A stretch of 64,000 bases of DNA, taken from positions 1 through 64,000 of the forward strand of contig JAPPHD010000033.1 of the NCBI GenBank assembly GCA_028821125.1, given 5' to 3'. The DNA is from Gammaproteobacteria bacterium (GTDB lineage: Bacteria > Pseudomonadota > Gammaproteobacteria > Pseudomonadales > Azotimanducaceae). Position 1 is the stretch's first letter. Each line of letters begins with the position of its first letter. Below the pieces are notes generated by a model. It was given only the letters and a program-made list of their open reading frames with translations, was not told the DNA's origin and searched no databases. The translations under genes were made by a program, and so were the position numbers. Shown in pieces: positions 1-9,790 of the stretch.

Positions 1-294
1 TTATCCGACAAATCGAGATCCCATTCCAATTTTTTGGTGAGATTTTCGGGCTAGCTGCGAACGAGATTCGGCACGCGCCATCTGAGCCAATTCTGCGTCA
101 AGATCGCGTTTCAACCTTTGTCGTTGTTTTCGGCGCCTGACGAGTGTTTCACAGGGTTCGGCCAGCGAGTAGGCGGGAATCAAAAGGTCACAACGGCCGT
201 CCTCACACAGTTCCAGCAGAGCCCTGCAACTTGAAGACTGCTCCTGGGTAAACGCCAGTTCGAGAACAAAATTCGATTCGACGTACACCTTCAT
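1..294 (-). CDS. PIN-like nuclease domain, short or truncated
   Basis: 97 residues, ATG at 294, stop TAA at the window edge. The first ~55 residues read like the opening of a PIN domain: a beta strand MKVYVESNFV with an acidic residue (Glu6), a helix, then an AYSLAEPCETL helix. PIN proteins usually run 120-150 residues with three or four acidic metal ligands. Only the first part is recognisable here, and the basic last ~25 residues do not look like a PIN C-terminus, so a frameshift or truncation near residue 70 is likely. It overlaps the upstream nuclease-like gene by four bases (ATGA), implying coupled translation. The PIN assignment is by pattern only. Confidence 0.45.
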   Translation of the reverse strand: MKVYVESNFVLELAFTQEQSSSCRALLELCEDGRCDLLIPAYSLAEPCETLVRRRKQRQRLKRDLDAELAQMARAESRSQLARKSHQKIGMGSRFVG

Positions 295-749
295 GGGGTA
301 TCTTCGTATTCGATTCGGCCGTCCTGCACAGCAGCGCGGAATCCCGACTCTTCCAGCCAGGCGGGGCCTGAAGCGGACTTCGCATCAGCCTCCGGCAACC
401 GAGTCAAGTCGCTCAGCCACGCGGCAACGAGAAATTCAAACGCTTCGCCGCTTATCTTTCGGGCATCGATACCCGCGTTCTTGAAGTAGGGTGCGAAAGC
501 GGGTTCGGTATCTGCGACGAATGTGGGCGGAAGTTCAGCGGGGTCGCTGCCAGCGTCCTGCCAAAGGTAGAGGCGATCGGGTGTTACGAGAAGAAAATAG
601 TCCGAATCGAGCGGTGCTCCGTGTGCGACGATGTTGCGACGCATCCTCGCCGCCCAGTCACCCGAAGTTCCAAACCTTCTTTTGACTTCCGCTACGGCGG
701 TCAGGCGACCGCTTCCGTTGTACAGGGCCAAGTCTGGACGATACGACAT
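291..749 (-). CDS. PD-(D/E)XK nuclease-like protein
   Basis: 152 residues. The N-terminus carries RPDLALY (Asp6), then a turn and AEVKRR (Glu21, Lys23): the D...ExK spacing of the PD-(D/E)XK restriction-endonuclease fold. A strand-rich segment follows (DYFLLVTPDRLYLW). ATG at 749 is used, but sensible residues continue upstream in the same frame (ENTVRKRRPIGHVA) to a TGA with no ATG, GTG or TTG, so the N-terminus may be damaged or start at a rare codon. It is coupled to the PIN-like gene by an ATGA overlap. Substrate is unknown; the pair could be a defence or toxin module, or a decayed accessory locus. Confidence 0.5.
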   Translation of the reverse strand: MSYRPDLALYNGSGRLTAVAEVKRRFGTSGDWAARMRRNIVAHGAPLDSDYFLLVTPDRLYLWQDAGSDPAELPPTFVADTEPAFAPYFKNAGIDARKISGEAFEFLVAAWLSDLTRLPEADAKSASGPAWLEESGFRAAVQDGRIEYEDTP

Positions 750-967
750 TGCAACATGACCAATTGGACGACGCTTGCGAACAGTGTTCTCCGAAATCGG
801 ATAGGCGTCAATTCACAGCGAGCGAAGCTGCAATCGATCTCGGAAGATGCAGCGGCCAAGCTAAGTCTGGATGATTCTACGCAAGTTTCTCACGCCCATG
901 TGTAGGAGACTTGCGCTGATTCACGTGCGCAATCGGACGATGGCCAGCTTCGTTGCGGGAACTCGCT

Positions 968-2140
<1,173 letters not shown>

Positions 2141-2231
2141 TCAGATCGGCCTCGGAATCGGCCCTCATGTCCCTCTGCCGCTGCATCGGTTGACCGGGCA
2201 TCGACCGGTCCGGTTCTAGTAAACTTGAACC

Positions 2232-3500
2232 ATGATCCGCCGCCTCCAGGTGCTCAACTATCGCTGTCTGCGCTACGTCGACATCGCGCTGGATCGCTTC
2301 CATGTGCTGGCAGGGGCCACGGCGAGCGGCAGGAGCACTTTTCTCGATGTCGTCGCATTTCTCGGCGACCTGATTCGGGACGGTCCGGAAGCGGCGGTAC
2401 GAAAGCGGTCGGGCGATTTCCGGGACCTGGTGTGGGGGCGCCCCGCGGACGACCTCAAATTCGAGATCGCCGCGGAATTCGATGTGCCGGTGGATGTTCG
2501 ACAACAGCTCGGCGGCGAAAGCGGCTTCCGCCGATTCCGCTACGAGATCGCCCTCACCGAGGCGGGCGGCGGCCCCGCCATTGAATCCGAGCGCGGCATC
2601 CTCATGCCCGAGGCAACCGGGACGGCCTCGCCCCAGGAATCCCTGTTCGCCGACCCGCCGCCTCCGCCCGCATCGGTTCCCTCCGGAGGACACCGCCGCG
2701 GGTCGATGACCGTCTTCAGCAAGCATGCACCCGGCAATGACAGTTTCAATGTCGAGTCAAGAGCCGGCGGAAGCAAGGCGTGGGCGGTCCGCATCGCCCT
2801 CGGTCCACGGCGCTCTACACTCGCCAACCTGCCGGATACGCCCGGCTCGTTCCCGGTAGCCACATACATCCGGGACCTGCTCATCGGTCACGTGCAATCG
2901 ATGGCATTCAAGGAAGCCGACCTGCGCCGCCCGAGTGCGCCGGGGGCAAGGGCTGACTCGCTGGACTCCGACGGCTCCAATCTGCCCCGGGTACTGCATC
3001 GCTTCCGCAAGCGGGACGCTGCCGGTTATCGGGAATGGCTGTCCCGGCTGTGCCACGCACTCCCTCACATCGAGGACATGAACGTTGCCATAAGAGAAAG
3101 CGATCGCCACGCCATCCTGACAGCCCGGGACGCCGCCGGAACCGAACTACCGTCGAACGTTGTCTCCACCGGCGCCCTGCGCCTCGCCGCCTTCACCCTG
3201 TTGCCGCACCTGCCCGCAACACGCGGCATCCGGCTGATTCCCTTTCCGGAGTCCGGGCTGGATGCCGCATCGCTGAAAGTCGCCTACCAGGCACTATCGA
3301 GGCCCGCAAATGCGCAGGTGCTGATGGCAACCTCATCCCCCGCACTGCTCGGACTCGCGAATCCGGAAGAGATACTCTGTTGTTCCCGCAACGCCGAAGG
3401 AAAGGTTACCGTCATTGCGGGCAACGCACACCCCGAGTTCGAAAAGTGGCAGGGCGCCCGGGACAACGTCAGGCTGTTCGCGCCGCAACTCCTCGAATGA
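2232..3500 (+). CDS. AAA/RecF-like ATPase with degenerate nucleotide-binding motifs
   Basis: 422 residues. The N-terminus (IRRLQVLNYRCLRYVDI) is typical of RecF/OLD-type AAA ATPases, with a Walker A position at residues 28-36 that reads GATASGRST: Arg34 replaces the catalytic lysine. Near the C-terminus, where these proteins have a hydrophobic strand plus EEPE, the sequence is IRLIPFPESGLDA, lacking the paired acidic Walker B residues, and the usual HSP is SSP. The family normally hydrolyses ATP on DNA or as part of a defence or toxin complex. This copy may bind without hydrolysis, or may be a pseudoenzyme. It stands alone between frmA and the Rieske gene, with no obvious partner. Confidence 0.7.
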   Translation: MIRRLQVLNYRCLRYVDIALDRFHVLAGATASGRSTFLDVVAFLGDLIRDGPEAAVRKRSGDFRDLVWGRPADDLKFEIAAEFDVPVDVRQQLGGESGFRRFRYEIALTEAGGGPAIESERGILMPEATGTASPQESLFADPPPPPASVPSGGHRRGSMTVFSKHAPGNDSFNVESRAGGSKAWAVRIALGPRRSTLANLPDTPGSFPVATYIRDLLIGHVQSMAFKEADLRRPSAPGARADSLDSDGSNLPRVLHRFRKRDAAGYREWLSRLCHALPHIEDMNVAIRESDRHAILTARDAAGTELPSNVVSTGALRLAAFTLLPHLPATRGIRLIPFPESGLDAASLKVAYQALSRPANAQVLMATSSPALLGLANPEEILCCSRNAEGKVTVIAGNAHPEFEKWQGARDNVRLFAPQLLE

Positions 3501-3574
3501 GACGGCGCGAAAACGCTGGCGGAACAAATTACACCAATCTGCAATAATCCCGCGCCGGGAAACCGGAGGTAACC

Positions 3575-4756
3575 GTGAGCCGTACGAAGTTGATCGAAAT
3601 GGCCAGGGAGAGCCTGGCCCATGCCCAGGCCGGGACCATCGACCAGACCGAAGCCATCCACCTGGAGCCTGCCCGGCACTATTTCGACGAGGAGCGCTGG
3701 CGACTGGAAATGGAGCGGATCTTCAAGCGCGTGCCGCTGATGCTGGCGATGACGGCGGAGCTTCCGAACCCCGGCGACTACAAGGCCATGGATGCGGTGG
3801 ATACCCCGGTGCTGATCTCGCGGGGCCAGGACGGCGAGGTGCGCGCCTTCGTCAACATGTGCCGCCACCGGGGCTCGCAGATCATGCCGGCCGGCACCGG
3901 CAACGCGAAGCGCTTCTCGTGCCCCTACCACGCCTGGACCTACGACCAGAGCGGCGCCCTGGTGGGCGTTTTCTCGGAAAAGGACTTCGGCACCGTCGAC
4001 CGCTCCTGCTACAGCCTGATCGAGCTTCCGGCCGCGGAACGGGCCGGTCTCATCTGGGTGCATCTCAACCCCGACGCCACCCTGGACATCGACGACTTCC
4101 TGTCCGGATACGACGGCATCCTGCAGCATTTCGATTTCGAGAACTGGCACTTCTTCGAGAACCGGGTGCTGCAGGGCCCCAACTGGAAGATCGCCTACGA
4201 CGGCTACATGGACCTCTATCACCTGCCGGTGTTGCACAGGAATTCGTTCGGCGCCGACATGCGCAACCAGGCCCTGTACTACGCCTGGGGCCCCCATCAG
4301 CGGGTCGGCTCCCCGGATGCGTCCCTGGCCAACTACGACGACATCGAGGACGTGGGCATCGCCCACCTGATGGCTGGCGTCTGGACCATCTTCCCGCACG
4401 TCTCCATCGCCGGCTTCGACGGCGGCGGCCGCGGCGTCATGATCTCCCAGCTATTCCCGGGGGCCACGCCCCAGGAGTCCTACACCGTGCAGAACTACCT
4501 CATGGAAAAGGCGCCGGAGAGCGAGGAAATACGCAAGCAGGCCCACGAACAGTTCAAGTTCCTGGAATACGTGGTGAAGGAAGAAGACTACGCAACGGGG
4601 CTCCGCCAGCAGAAGGCGCTCCTCACCGGCACCATGCCGCACGTAATGTTCGGCCGCAACGAGGGCGGCGGGCAGCGGTTTCACGGCTGGGTCGACAGGC
4701 TGCTGAACACCAACGACCAGGCGCTGCCTTCATTGTTCACAAACGGCAGGGACTAG
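3575..4756 (+). CDS. Rieske-type aromatic-ring-hydroxylating oxygenase, alpha subunit
   Basis: 393 residues, GTG start with a GGAGGT site eight bases upstream. The N-terminal Rieske [2Fe-2S] domain has Cys96/His98 and Cys116/His119 (CRHRG...CPYHAW). The C-terminal catalytic domain has the mononuclear iron motif DGYMDLYHLPVLHRN (His216 and His221 as iron ligands, with the bridging Asp at 209 or 213). The family inserts O2 into aromatic or alicyclic substrates, or demethylates ethers and betaines. No small subunit, reductase or ferredoxin lies next to it; the [2Fe-2S] ferredoxin at 17219 is a possible donor. Substrate cannot be read from sequence. A repeat element begins about 55 bases after the stop. 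Confidence 0.88.
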   Translation: MSRTKLIEMARESLAHAQAGTIDQTEAIHLEPARHYFDEERWRLEMERIFKRVPLMLAMTAELPNPGDYKAMDAVDTPVLISRGQDGEVRAFVNMCRHRGSQIMPAGTGNAKRFSCPYHAWTYDQSGALVGVFSEKDFGTVDRSCYSLIELPAAERAGLIWVHLNPDATLDIDDFLSGYDGILQHFDFENWHFFENRVLQGPNWKIAYDGYMDLYHLPVLHRNSFGADMRNQALYYAWGPHQRVGSPDASLANYDDIEDVGIAHLMAGVWTIFPHVSIAGFDGGGRGVMISQLFPGATPQESYTVQNYLMEKAPESEEIRKQAHEQFKFLEYVVKEEDYATGLRQQKALLTGTMPHVMFGRNEGGGQRFHGWVDRLLNTNDQALPSLFTNGRD

Positions 4757-4812
4757 GGCCTGTCAAAGCAACAAACATCGACGCGTTGCTGCCCGAAGTC
4801 GTGCCATGCGAG

Positions 4813-5056
4813 TCGACAACCAGGCGCGCCGGGGCGAGGACGTGGAAGGAACAGCACCGAATCTCGGGAAAGAGCTCGCATGCGGCGCTTCCCTTTCGGC
4901 GCGTTAAGCTCGTCCGAAAACCTAGCGTACGGCAGGATGATGTGGCCGTGCGCCGAAAGGGAAGCGCCGTATGCGAACTCGCTGTTGCGAATGACGATAT
5001 TATGTCAAATAACTTTTTAATTAAAATCAATGAGTTGCGTTTTGTTCCATGAAAGT
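4813..5056 (+). repeat. Dispersed repeat, copy 1, with 31-bp inverted arms
   Basis: Aligns without gaps to 33388-33609 over 4835-5056, about 89% identical by hand count, and more weakly from 4813. It contains near-perfect inverted arms at 4872-4902 and 4950-4980 (29 of 31 positions complementary; core GGCGCTTCCCTTTCGGCGC) separated by 47 bases, then an AT-rich tract and a TTCC-ATGAAAGT end. The tail carries the only in-frame start codon of the DUF3604 gene. No terminal target duplication was found. It could be a MITE-like element or a mobile leader RNA. Confidence 0.85.
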
Positions 5057-6976
5057 CGCGAGGAGCGTGGCAAGGCGTGCGGCCCGTCGTGGTGGACCCT
5101 CCCGTCAGGGGCACTGCTGTTGTCCGTCCTGATCGCCGGTTGCGCGCAACCCGACGACAGGTCGAGCCCGGAATCGGCCGCAGCAGGGGAAGCGGCAGTG
5201 CAGCAGGCCCCGGCTATCGATTCCAACCCGAACCGCAACGCCTATTTCGGCGACCTGCACGTCCACACGTTCTATTCGCTCGATGCCTTCATCTTCGGCA
5301 CCCGGGCAACCCCCGACGATGCCTACCGGTACGCGAAGGGCGAACCGATCGCGCATCCCGCGGGTTTCGAGTTGCAGCTCGACAGGCCCCTGGATTTTCA
5401 GGCGGTGACCGATCACGCCTCCTATCTGGGCATGATGCCCGCCATGGCCAATCCCGCGTCGAGCGTGGGTACGCATCCCCTGGCGATGGCGCTGCGCGAT
5501 GCCCGCACGGCGCCGGAAAAGCTCGCCTACTTCCTGGAAGTCGTCCCCACGCTCCTGCGCTCGTCCGAGGGTGTGGAACTGCTGGATCTCGACATCGTCA
5601 GGGACGCGTGGCGCGACATCGTCGCGACCGCCGAACGTCACAACGACCCCGGCGCGTTCACCGCCTTCATCGGCTACGAGTACACGACGTCCGGTGCCGA
5701 AGGCGCCAACCTGCACCGCAACGTGATCTACAGGGGCAGCGACGTTCCCGACCTGCCCTTCAGCGCCATCGATTCCCGCAATCCGGAGGACCTGTGGGAC
5801 TGGATGGACGGGCTGCGGACGCTCGGCATCGAGTCGCTCGCCATCCCCCACAACTCGAACCGTTCGAACGGCACGATGTTCGAGACCAGAAACCGCTCCG
5901 GCAGGCCGGTCGACGCCGTCTATGCGAACCAGCGCCTGCGCAACGAGCCGCTGGTGGAAGTCACCCAGGTCAAGGGCACCTCCGACACCCACCCCATGCT
6001 CTCGCCCAACGACGAGTGGGCCGACTTCGGCATTTCCGACCAGCGCGCCGGTTCGCCGTTGCTCAGCCAGCCCGAGGGCAGCTACGTGCGCGATGCCCTG
6101 TTGCGGGGGCTCGCCATGGAGGCTGACCGCGGTTCCAACCCGTACCGGTTCGGCCTGATCGGCTCGTCCGACACGCACAACGCGGCGGCAACGCTTCGGG
6201 AAGACAACTACGTGGGCAAGCTCGGCATACTGGACGCCACGCCCGCATTGCGCGGGTCCGTGCCTGCCGACAATCCCGAGGAGAGCATGCCCGAGGGCCA
6301 TCCCGCGGACGGCCGCACCTGGGGCGCTTCCGGGCTGGCGGGCGCCTGGGCGGAATCGAATACCCGCGATGCCATCTACAATGCGTTCCGCCGCAAGGAG
6401 ACCTTCGCCACCAGCGGGCCGCGCATCCGCATCCGGTTCTTCGCCGGTACAGGCATCAACGAGTCGCTGCTCGACGCCGAGAACCTCATCGCCGCTGCGT
6501 ACGACCGGGGCGTACCCATGGGCGCCGACCTGTCGCCCGGGGGCGAATCGGCGCCGGGCTTTCTCGTCTGGGCCCTGCGCGACCCGGCCACCGTGCCCCT
6601 GCAACGCCTGCAGGTGATCAAGGGCTGGGTCGAGGACGGCGAATCGTTCGAGCAGGTCTACGACGTTGCCTGCTCCGACGGCGGCACGGTGGACGAACTG
6701 ACACACCGCTGCCCGGACAATGGCGCGACGGTGGACATCACGACCTGTGCGGTCAGCCCGGAGAAGGGCGCATCGGAACTCTCCGCAGTGTGGACCGACC
6801 CCGGCTTCAATCCCCGTCAACATGCGTTCTACTACGCCCGCGTGCTGGAAAACCCCAAGTGCCGGTGGTCCACCTGGGATGCGTTGCGTGCGGGTGCCGC
6901 CCCCAACCCCGACATGCACGCCACCATCCAGGACCGCGCCTGGTCGTCTCCGATCTGGGTCCGTCCGCCGCAATAG
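5030..6976 (+). CDS. DUF3604 lipoprotein, PHP-like metallophosphoesterase fold
   Basis: 648 residues. A hydrophobic segment ending in the lipobox LIAGC predicts a lipid-anchored periplasmic or outer-membrane protein. DUF3604 hallmarks follow: FGDLHVHTFYSLDAF, TDHASYLG and late GSSDTHN, which are metal-binding clusters of the PHP/amidohydrolase type; the reaction of DUF3604 proteins is not established. The only in-frame start is ATG 5030, giving an acidic, non-signal-like N-region. ATG 5049, conserved in the repeat, would give a strongly basic n-region (MKVARSVARRAARR) in another frame, so a one-base deletion near 5090-5105 is probable. Convergent with the multihaem cytochrome, ten bases apart. 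Confidence 0.85.
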   Translation: MSCVLFHESREERGKACGPSWWTLPSGALLLSVLIAGCAQPDDRSSPESAAAGEAAVQQAPAIDSNPNRNAYFGDLHVHTFYSLDAFIFGTRATPDDAYRYAKGEPIAHPAGFELQLDRPLDFQAVTDHASYLGMMPAMANPASSVGTHPLAMALRDARTAPEKLAYFLEVVPTLLRSSEGVELLDLDIVRDAWRDIVATAERHNDPGAFTAFIGYEYTTSGAEGANLHRNVIYRGSDVPDLPFSAIDSRNPEDLWDWMDGLRTLGIESLAIPHNSNRSNGTMFETRNRSGRPVDAVYANQRLRNEPLVEVTQVKGTSDTHPMLSPNDEWADFGISDQRAGSPLLSQPEGSYVRDALLRGLAMEADRGSNPYRFGLIGSSDTHNAAATLREDNYVGKLGILDATPALRGSVPADNPEESMPEGHPADGRTWGASGLAGAWAESNTRDAIYNAFRRKETFATSGPRIRIRFFAGTGINESLLDAENLIAAAYDRGVPMGADLSPGGESAPGFLVWALRDPATVPLQRLQVIKGWVEDGESFEQVYDVACSDGGTVDELTHRCPDNGATVDITTCAVSPEKGASELSAVWTDPGFNPRQHAFYYARVLENPKCRWSTWDALRAGAAPNPDMHATIQDRAWSSPIWVRPPQ

Positions 6977-6985
6977 CCGCCGGCG

Positions 6986-9196
6986 CTATGGCGGTTCGAG
7001 ATACCGCCGCATCCTGGCGTCATCGCCCAGGTCGCGAGCGATTCCGGCGGCCGCGCGGCCCAGTGCCCGGTCGCCGGGCCGCCGCCCGAGCGCCGCGTCC
7101 AGCACCTCAAGCGCCCGCATCGATTCGCCCCCGGAGTGCAGCGCCACCGCGTACACATAAGCATAGTGCGAATTGTCCGGCGCCAGCTCCACCGCACCGG
7201 CCAGCAGCGGCAGCGCTTCGGAGTCGCGGCCCTGCCTCACCAGCCACAGGGCCCGTGCCAGCTTGACCTCGGCCGCGTCCGGGGCCAGGGCCGTTGCGCG
7301 CTCGAGCAGTTCGCCGCCGGCCGGGTCGCGATTTGTTGCGCGGTACAGGTCCGCCAGGTTGACGAGCGCATGCACCCAGTCCGCAGACAGGCCCAGTGCG
7401 GCGTCCAGCGCCGCTTCGGCCCGGGAAACGTCGCCGAGCGCCAGGAACGCGTTCGCCATGTTCGTGTGCGCCTCCGGCCGGTCCGCATTGAATCGCTGGG
7501 TATCCAGGTATTCCTCCAGCACCCCGGCAAAACGGGACTTCTCCGGACTCTCGTCCGGCAGGCCGGCAAACGCTCCCGCGAGCAGTCGCGCGGCCTCGGT
7601 GCGCACGGCCAGCCGCGGGTCGCCGAGCAGGTGCCCGGCACGCCTGCGGAAGCGGTCCGGTGCGAACCGGGCGGCGCCCCGCAACGCACCGATGCGCACC
7701 AGCGCATCCCCGTCACGCAACCCCCGTTCGAGCGCAAGCGCGGTGCCGGCGTCATCGTAGGATTCCATGAGCGCGAGCGCGGTCGCCCGGACGATCGCCG
7801 CCTCGTCCCCGTCCTCGGCCAACGCCGCCAGCGCGCCCGCAGCCCCGGGCAGGCCGCCGCGCGCCGCGGCCATTGTCCCGGCGAAGTGCGGGTCGTCCCT
7901 CGTTCCGAAATGCCCCGCGAGCACGTCCCTCGCCCACTCGGCGGAACGGTCGTCGTGACAATCGTGGCAGGCGTTGCGAATGCCTAAGGCAACGGTCAGG
8001 TCCGGCCGCGGAACGCGCAGGCCATGGTCGCGCCGATCGTCGATCACCATGTAGGTGCGGTCCGGCATGTGGCAGGACACGCACCTCGAACCCTCGCTGC
8101 CCGCACCGTGCAGGTGATGGGCCGGCGTGTCGTAGCCGGCGAGCCGCAAGGTCGGAAAGCCCGGATGGCCCGCCTCGTTGTGGCAGCGTGTACACAGCGC
8201 ATCGCCTTCGGCGACGAGCTGCGCGGAATGGGGTTCGTGGCAATCTCCGCAGGTGACGCCACGCGCGTACATCCGGCTCTGCAGAAAGGATCCGTAGACG
8301 TAGACCTCATCGAGAATCTGCCCATCGGCTTCGTAGAGTCCCGGCTCCAGCAGGGACGGCAGGTAGTGGTCCAGGAACGGGCGCTCCGGTGTGAATCCGT
8401 CGGCGAGTTGCGCACGCCGGCTGTGACAGGGTGCGCAACTGTCGATCTGCCGGGCTTGCGAGTCGAGGGCCGCAAGCCCCGAGCCCGTCCCCGGCAGTGG
8501 CGAAGCCGCCCGGTCTCCGGACCCGTCCCCGATTGTCGCTGCCCAGGCGACATGCCGCGAACCCGGCCCGTGACAGGCTTCGCAACCCACCGACACTTCC
8601 GCGAACCCGGTGCTGTAGGTGTCCGTCGCGGAATCGTAGCCCTTGCTGACGGCGGTGGAGTGGCAGTCGGCGCACATGAAGTTCCAGGTGTAGGCCGGCC
8701 CGGTCCAGTGCAGGGGGTCCTCGTGAGTGACCCCGTCCGCCGGTTGCAGATGAAACCAGCGTTCACCGGCGGTATCCCAGGCGATCCCGAGCGCCTGCAG
8801 GCGCCCGCCCTCCAATTCCAGCAGGAATTGTTGCAAGGGCTCCACACCAAACGTGTAGCGCACCTCAAAGTCGCCGATCTCCCCGTCGGGGCCAGCGGTA
8901 CTGACGACAAACCGCTCGCCCCGCCTGTTGAAGGCCGTACGCACACCCCCGTGTGCGAAGGACGTGCCCTCGAAATCGGCGACCACGGCCGCACCGCCGG
9001 CGGGTTGCATGGCAAGCTGGTGATGCGAGCCGAGCCAGCCCTCGTATGCCTCCCGGTGACACCCCGCGCACGCTTGTGAACCCACGTATTCCGCCGCGGC
9101 GGCAGCCGATGGGTGGCCTTCGTCCGGTTCCGGCATCGCGCCGCAACCCGGCAGCAGGCAAGCGGCAGCCCAGATGCCGAGGCCCGGCCGGCTCAT
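6986..9196 (-). CDS. Octahaem c-type cytochrome with HEAT/TPR-like C-terminus, lipoprotein
   Basis: 736 residues from ATG 9196, chosen because it begins a lipoprotein signal (LLPGC, Cys18). The first ~450 residues carry eight CxxCH haem sites in order: CAGCH, CADCH, CEACH, CAPCH, CGDCH, CTRCH, CVSCH and CHDCH. The second half is alpha-helical repeats: HEAT-like units rich in Ala/Leu/Arg, then TPR-like units. Architecture matches the cytochrome c554/c-prime plus TPR group, exported electron carriers of unproven partner. ATG overlaps the stop of the MazF-like gene by four bases. Convergent with the DUF3604 lipoprotein, which is also exported, so the two may share a periplasmic process. Confidence 0.88.
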   Translation of the reverse strand: MSRPGLGIWAAACLLPGCGAMPEPDEGHPSAAAAAEYVGSQACAGCHREAYEGWLGSHHQLAMQPAGGAAVVADFEGTSFAHGGVRTAFNRRGERFVVSTAGPDGEIGDFEVRYTFGVEPLQQFLLELEGGRLQALGIAWDTAGERWFHLQPADGVTHEDPLHWTGPAYTWNFMCADCHSTAVSKGYDSATDTYSTGFAEVSVGCEACHGPGSRHVAWAATIGDGSGDRAASPLPGTGSGLAALDSQARQIDSCAPCHSRRAQLADGFTPERPFLDHYLPSLLEPGLYEADGQILDEVYVYGSFLQSRMYARGVTCGDCHEPHSAQLVAEGDALCTRCHNEAGHPGFPTLRLAGYDTPAHHLHGAGSEGSRCVSCHMPDRTYMVIDDRRDHGLRVPRPDLTVALGIRNACHDCHDDRSAEWARDVLAGHFGTRDDPHFAGTMAAARGGLPGAAGALAALAEDGDEAAIVRATALALMESYDDAGTALALERGLRDGDALVRIGALRGAARFAPDRFRRRAGHLLGDPRLAVRTEAARLLAGAFAGLPDESPEKSRFAGVLEEYLDTQRFNADRPEAHTNMANAFLALGDVSRAEAALDAALGLSADWVHALVNLADLYRATNRDPAGGELLERATALAPDAAEVKLARALWLVRQGRDSEALPLLAGAVELAPDNSHYAYVYAVALHSGGESMRALEVLDAALGRRPGDRALGRAAAGIARDLGDDARMRRYLEPP

Positions 9197-9519
9197 TGCA
9201 GGTCGAGTTGCAGGTCGAGCGCGAACCGGACCGCCCTCGACACGTCGCGCATTTTCCCCGCCGGCAGGCTCGCCAGGGTAGCGCCCAGCCGCGCCTTCCG
9301 AACCGTTTGCAGGTGATCGCAATTGACGACGCAGTCCCGCGGCAATCCGTCTTCGGCCGATAACGCAACCTCGCTCGGAATGCCTCGTGCATTGGTTGTA
9401 ATCGGCGCCACGGTCACTTCACCCAGGCTGGGTATGATGGCGTTTCGCGTCAGCACGAGAACCGGCCGCCGCTTGTTCGGTGGGGCGAATCGATACCAAC
9501 GGATTTCGCCCCGATGCAT
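9193..9519 (-). CDS. mazF: MazF/PemK-type endoribonuclease toxin
   Basis: 108 residues, the normal size. The N-terminal MHRGEIRWYRFAPPNKRRPVLVLTR stretch is the family signature (RGEIW...RPVLVL), followed by VTVAPITTNARGIPSEV and DCVVNCDHLQTV. MazF toxins are beta-barrel RNases cleaving mRNA at short motifs, held inactive by the antitoxin. The start at 9519 shares its first base with the last base of the antitoxin stop, and its stop overlaps the ATG of the cytochrome gene (ATGA). Confidence 0.9.
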   Translation of the reverse strand: MHRGEIRWYRFAPPNKRRPVLVLTRNAIIPSLGEVTVAPITTNARGIPSEVALSAEDGLPRDCVVNCDHLQTVRKARLGATLASLPAGKMRDVSRAVRFALDLQLDLQ

Positions 9520-9782
9520 CAGTCGGTGTCCCAGTCCGCGGCGTCCCAGGCGTCATCACCCCAGGCTCGATGGCTTTCCGGAACGCTGAATTCGTCCGGC
9601 TTGGGTGGGTTGCTTCGATACCCGGCGATATGCCGTGCCTCCAGTTCCAGCTCGTCGAGCCGTTGCAACGCCTCCCGCAACGCGTCCCGGGCGAACGCCG
9701 AACGAGTCGTTCCCAGGCGCCTGACACGATCGTCAATCCGCTCGACCAACTCGTTCTCCATCGTCATCTGTATGGTTCTCAT
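9519..9782 (-). CDS. Ribbon-helix-helix antitoxin partner of MazF
   Basis: 87 residues from ATG 9782 (MRTIQMTMENELVERIDDRV). The N-terminal ~45 residues form a ribbon-helix-helix DNA-binding domain (short strand then two helices, TTRSAFARDALREALQRL). The acidic C-terminal tail (DDAWDAADWDTD) is the expected toxin-neutralising segment. A longer reading to 9818 exists but lacks a strong ribosome site. Antitoxins of this type dimerise, bind palindromes upstream of their own promoter and repress the operon; a palindrome lies at 9791-9814. Confidence 0.85.
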   Translation of the reverse strand: MRTIQMTMENELVERIDDRVRRLGTTRSAFARDALREALQRLDELELEARHIAGYRSNPPKPDEFSVPESHRAWGDDAWDAADWDTD

Positions 9783-9790
9783 GTTGAGTG

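Noticed and set aside
5077..6126. Alternative 349-codon frame within the DUF3604 gene
   Set aside because: Arg/Ala/Gly-rich shadow of the true frame, without DUF3604 motifs.
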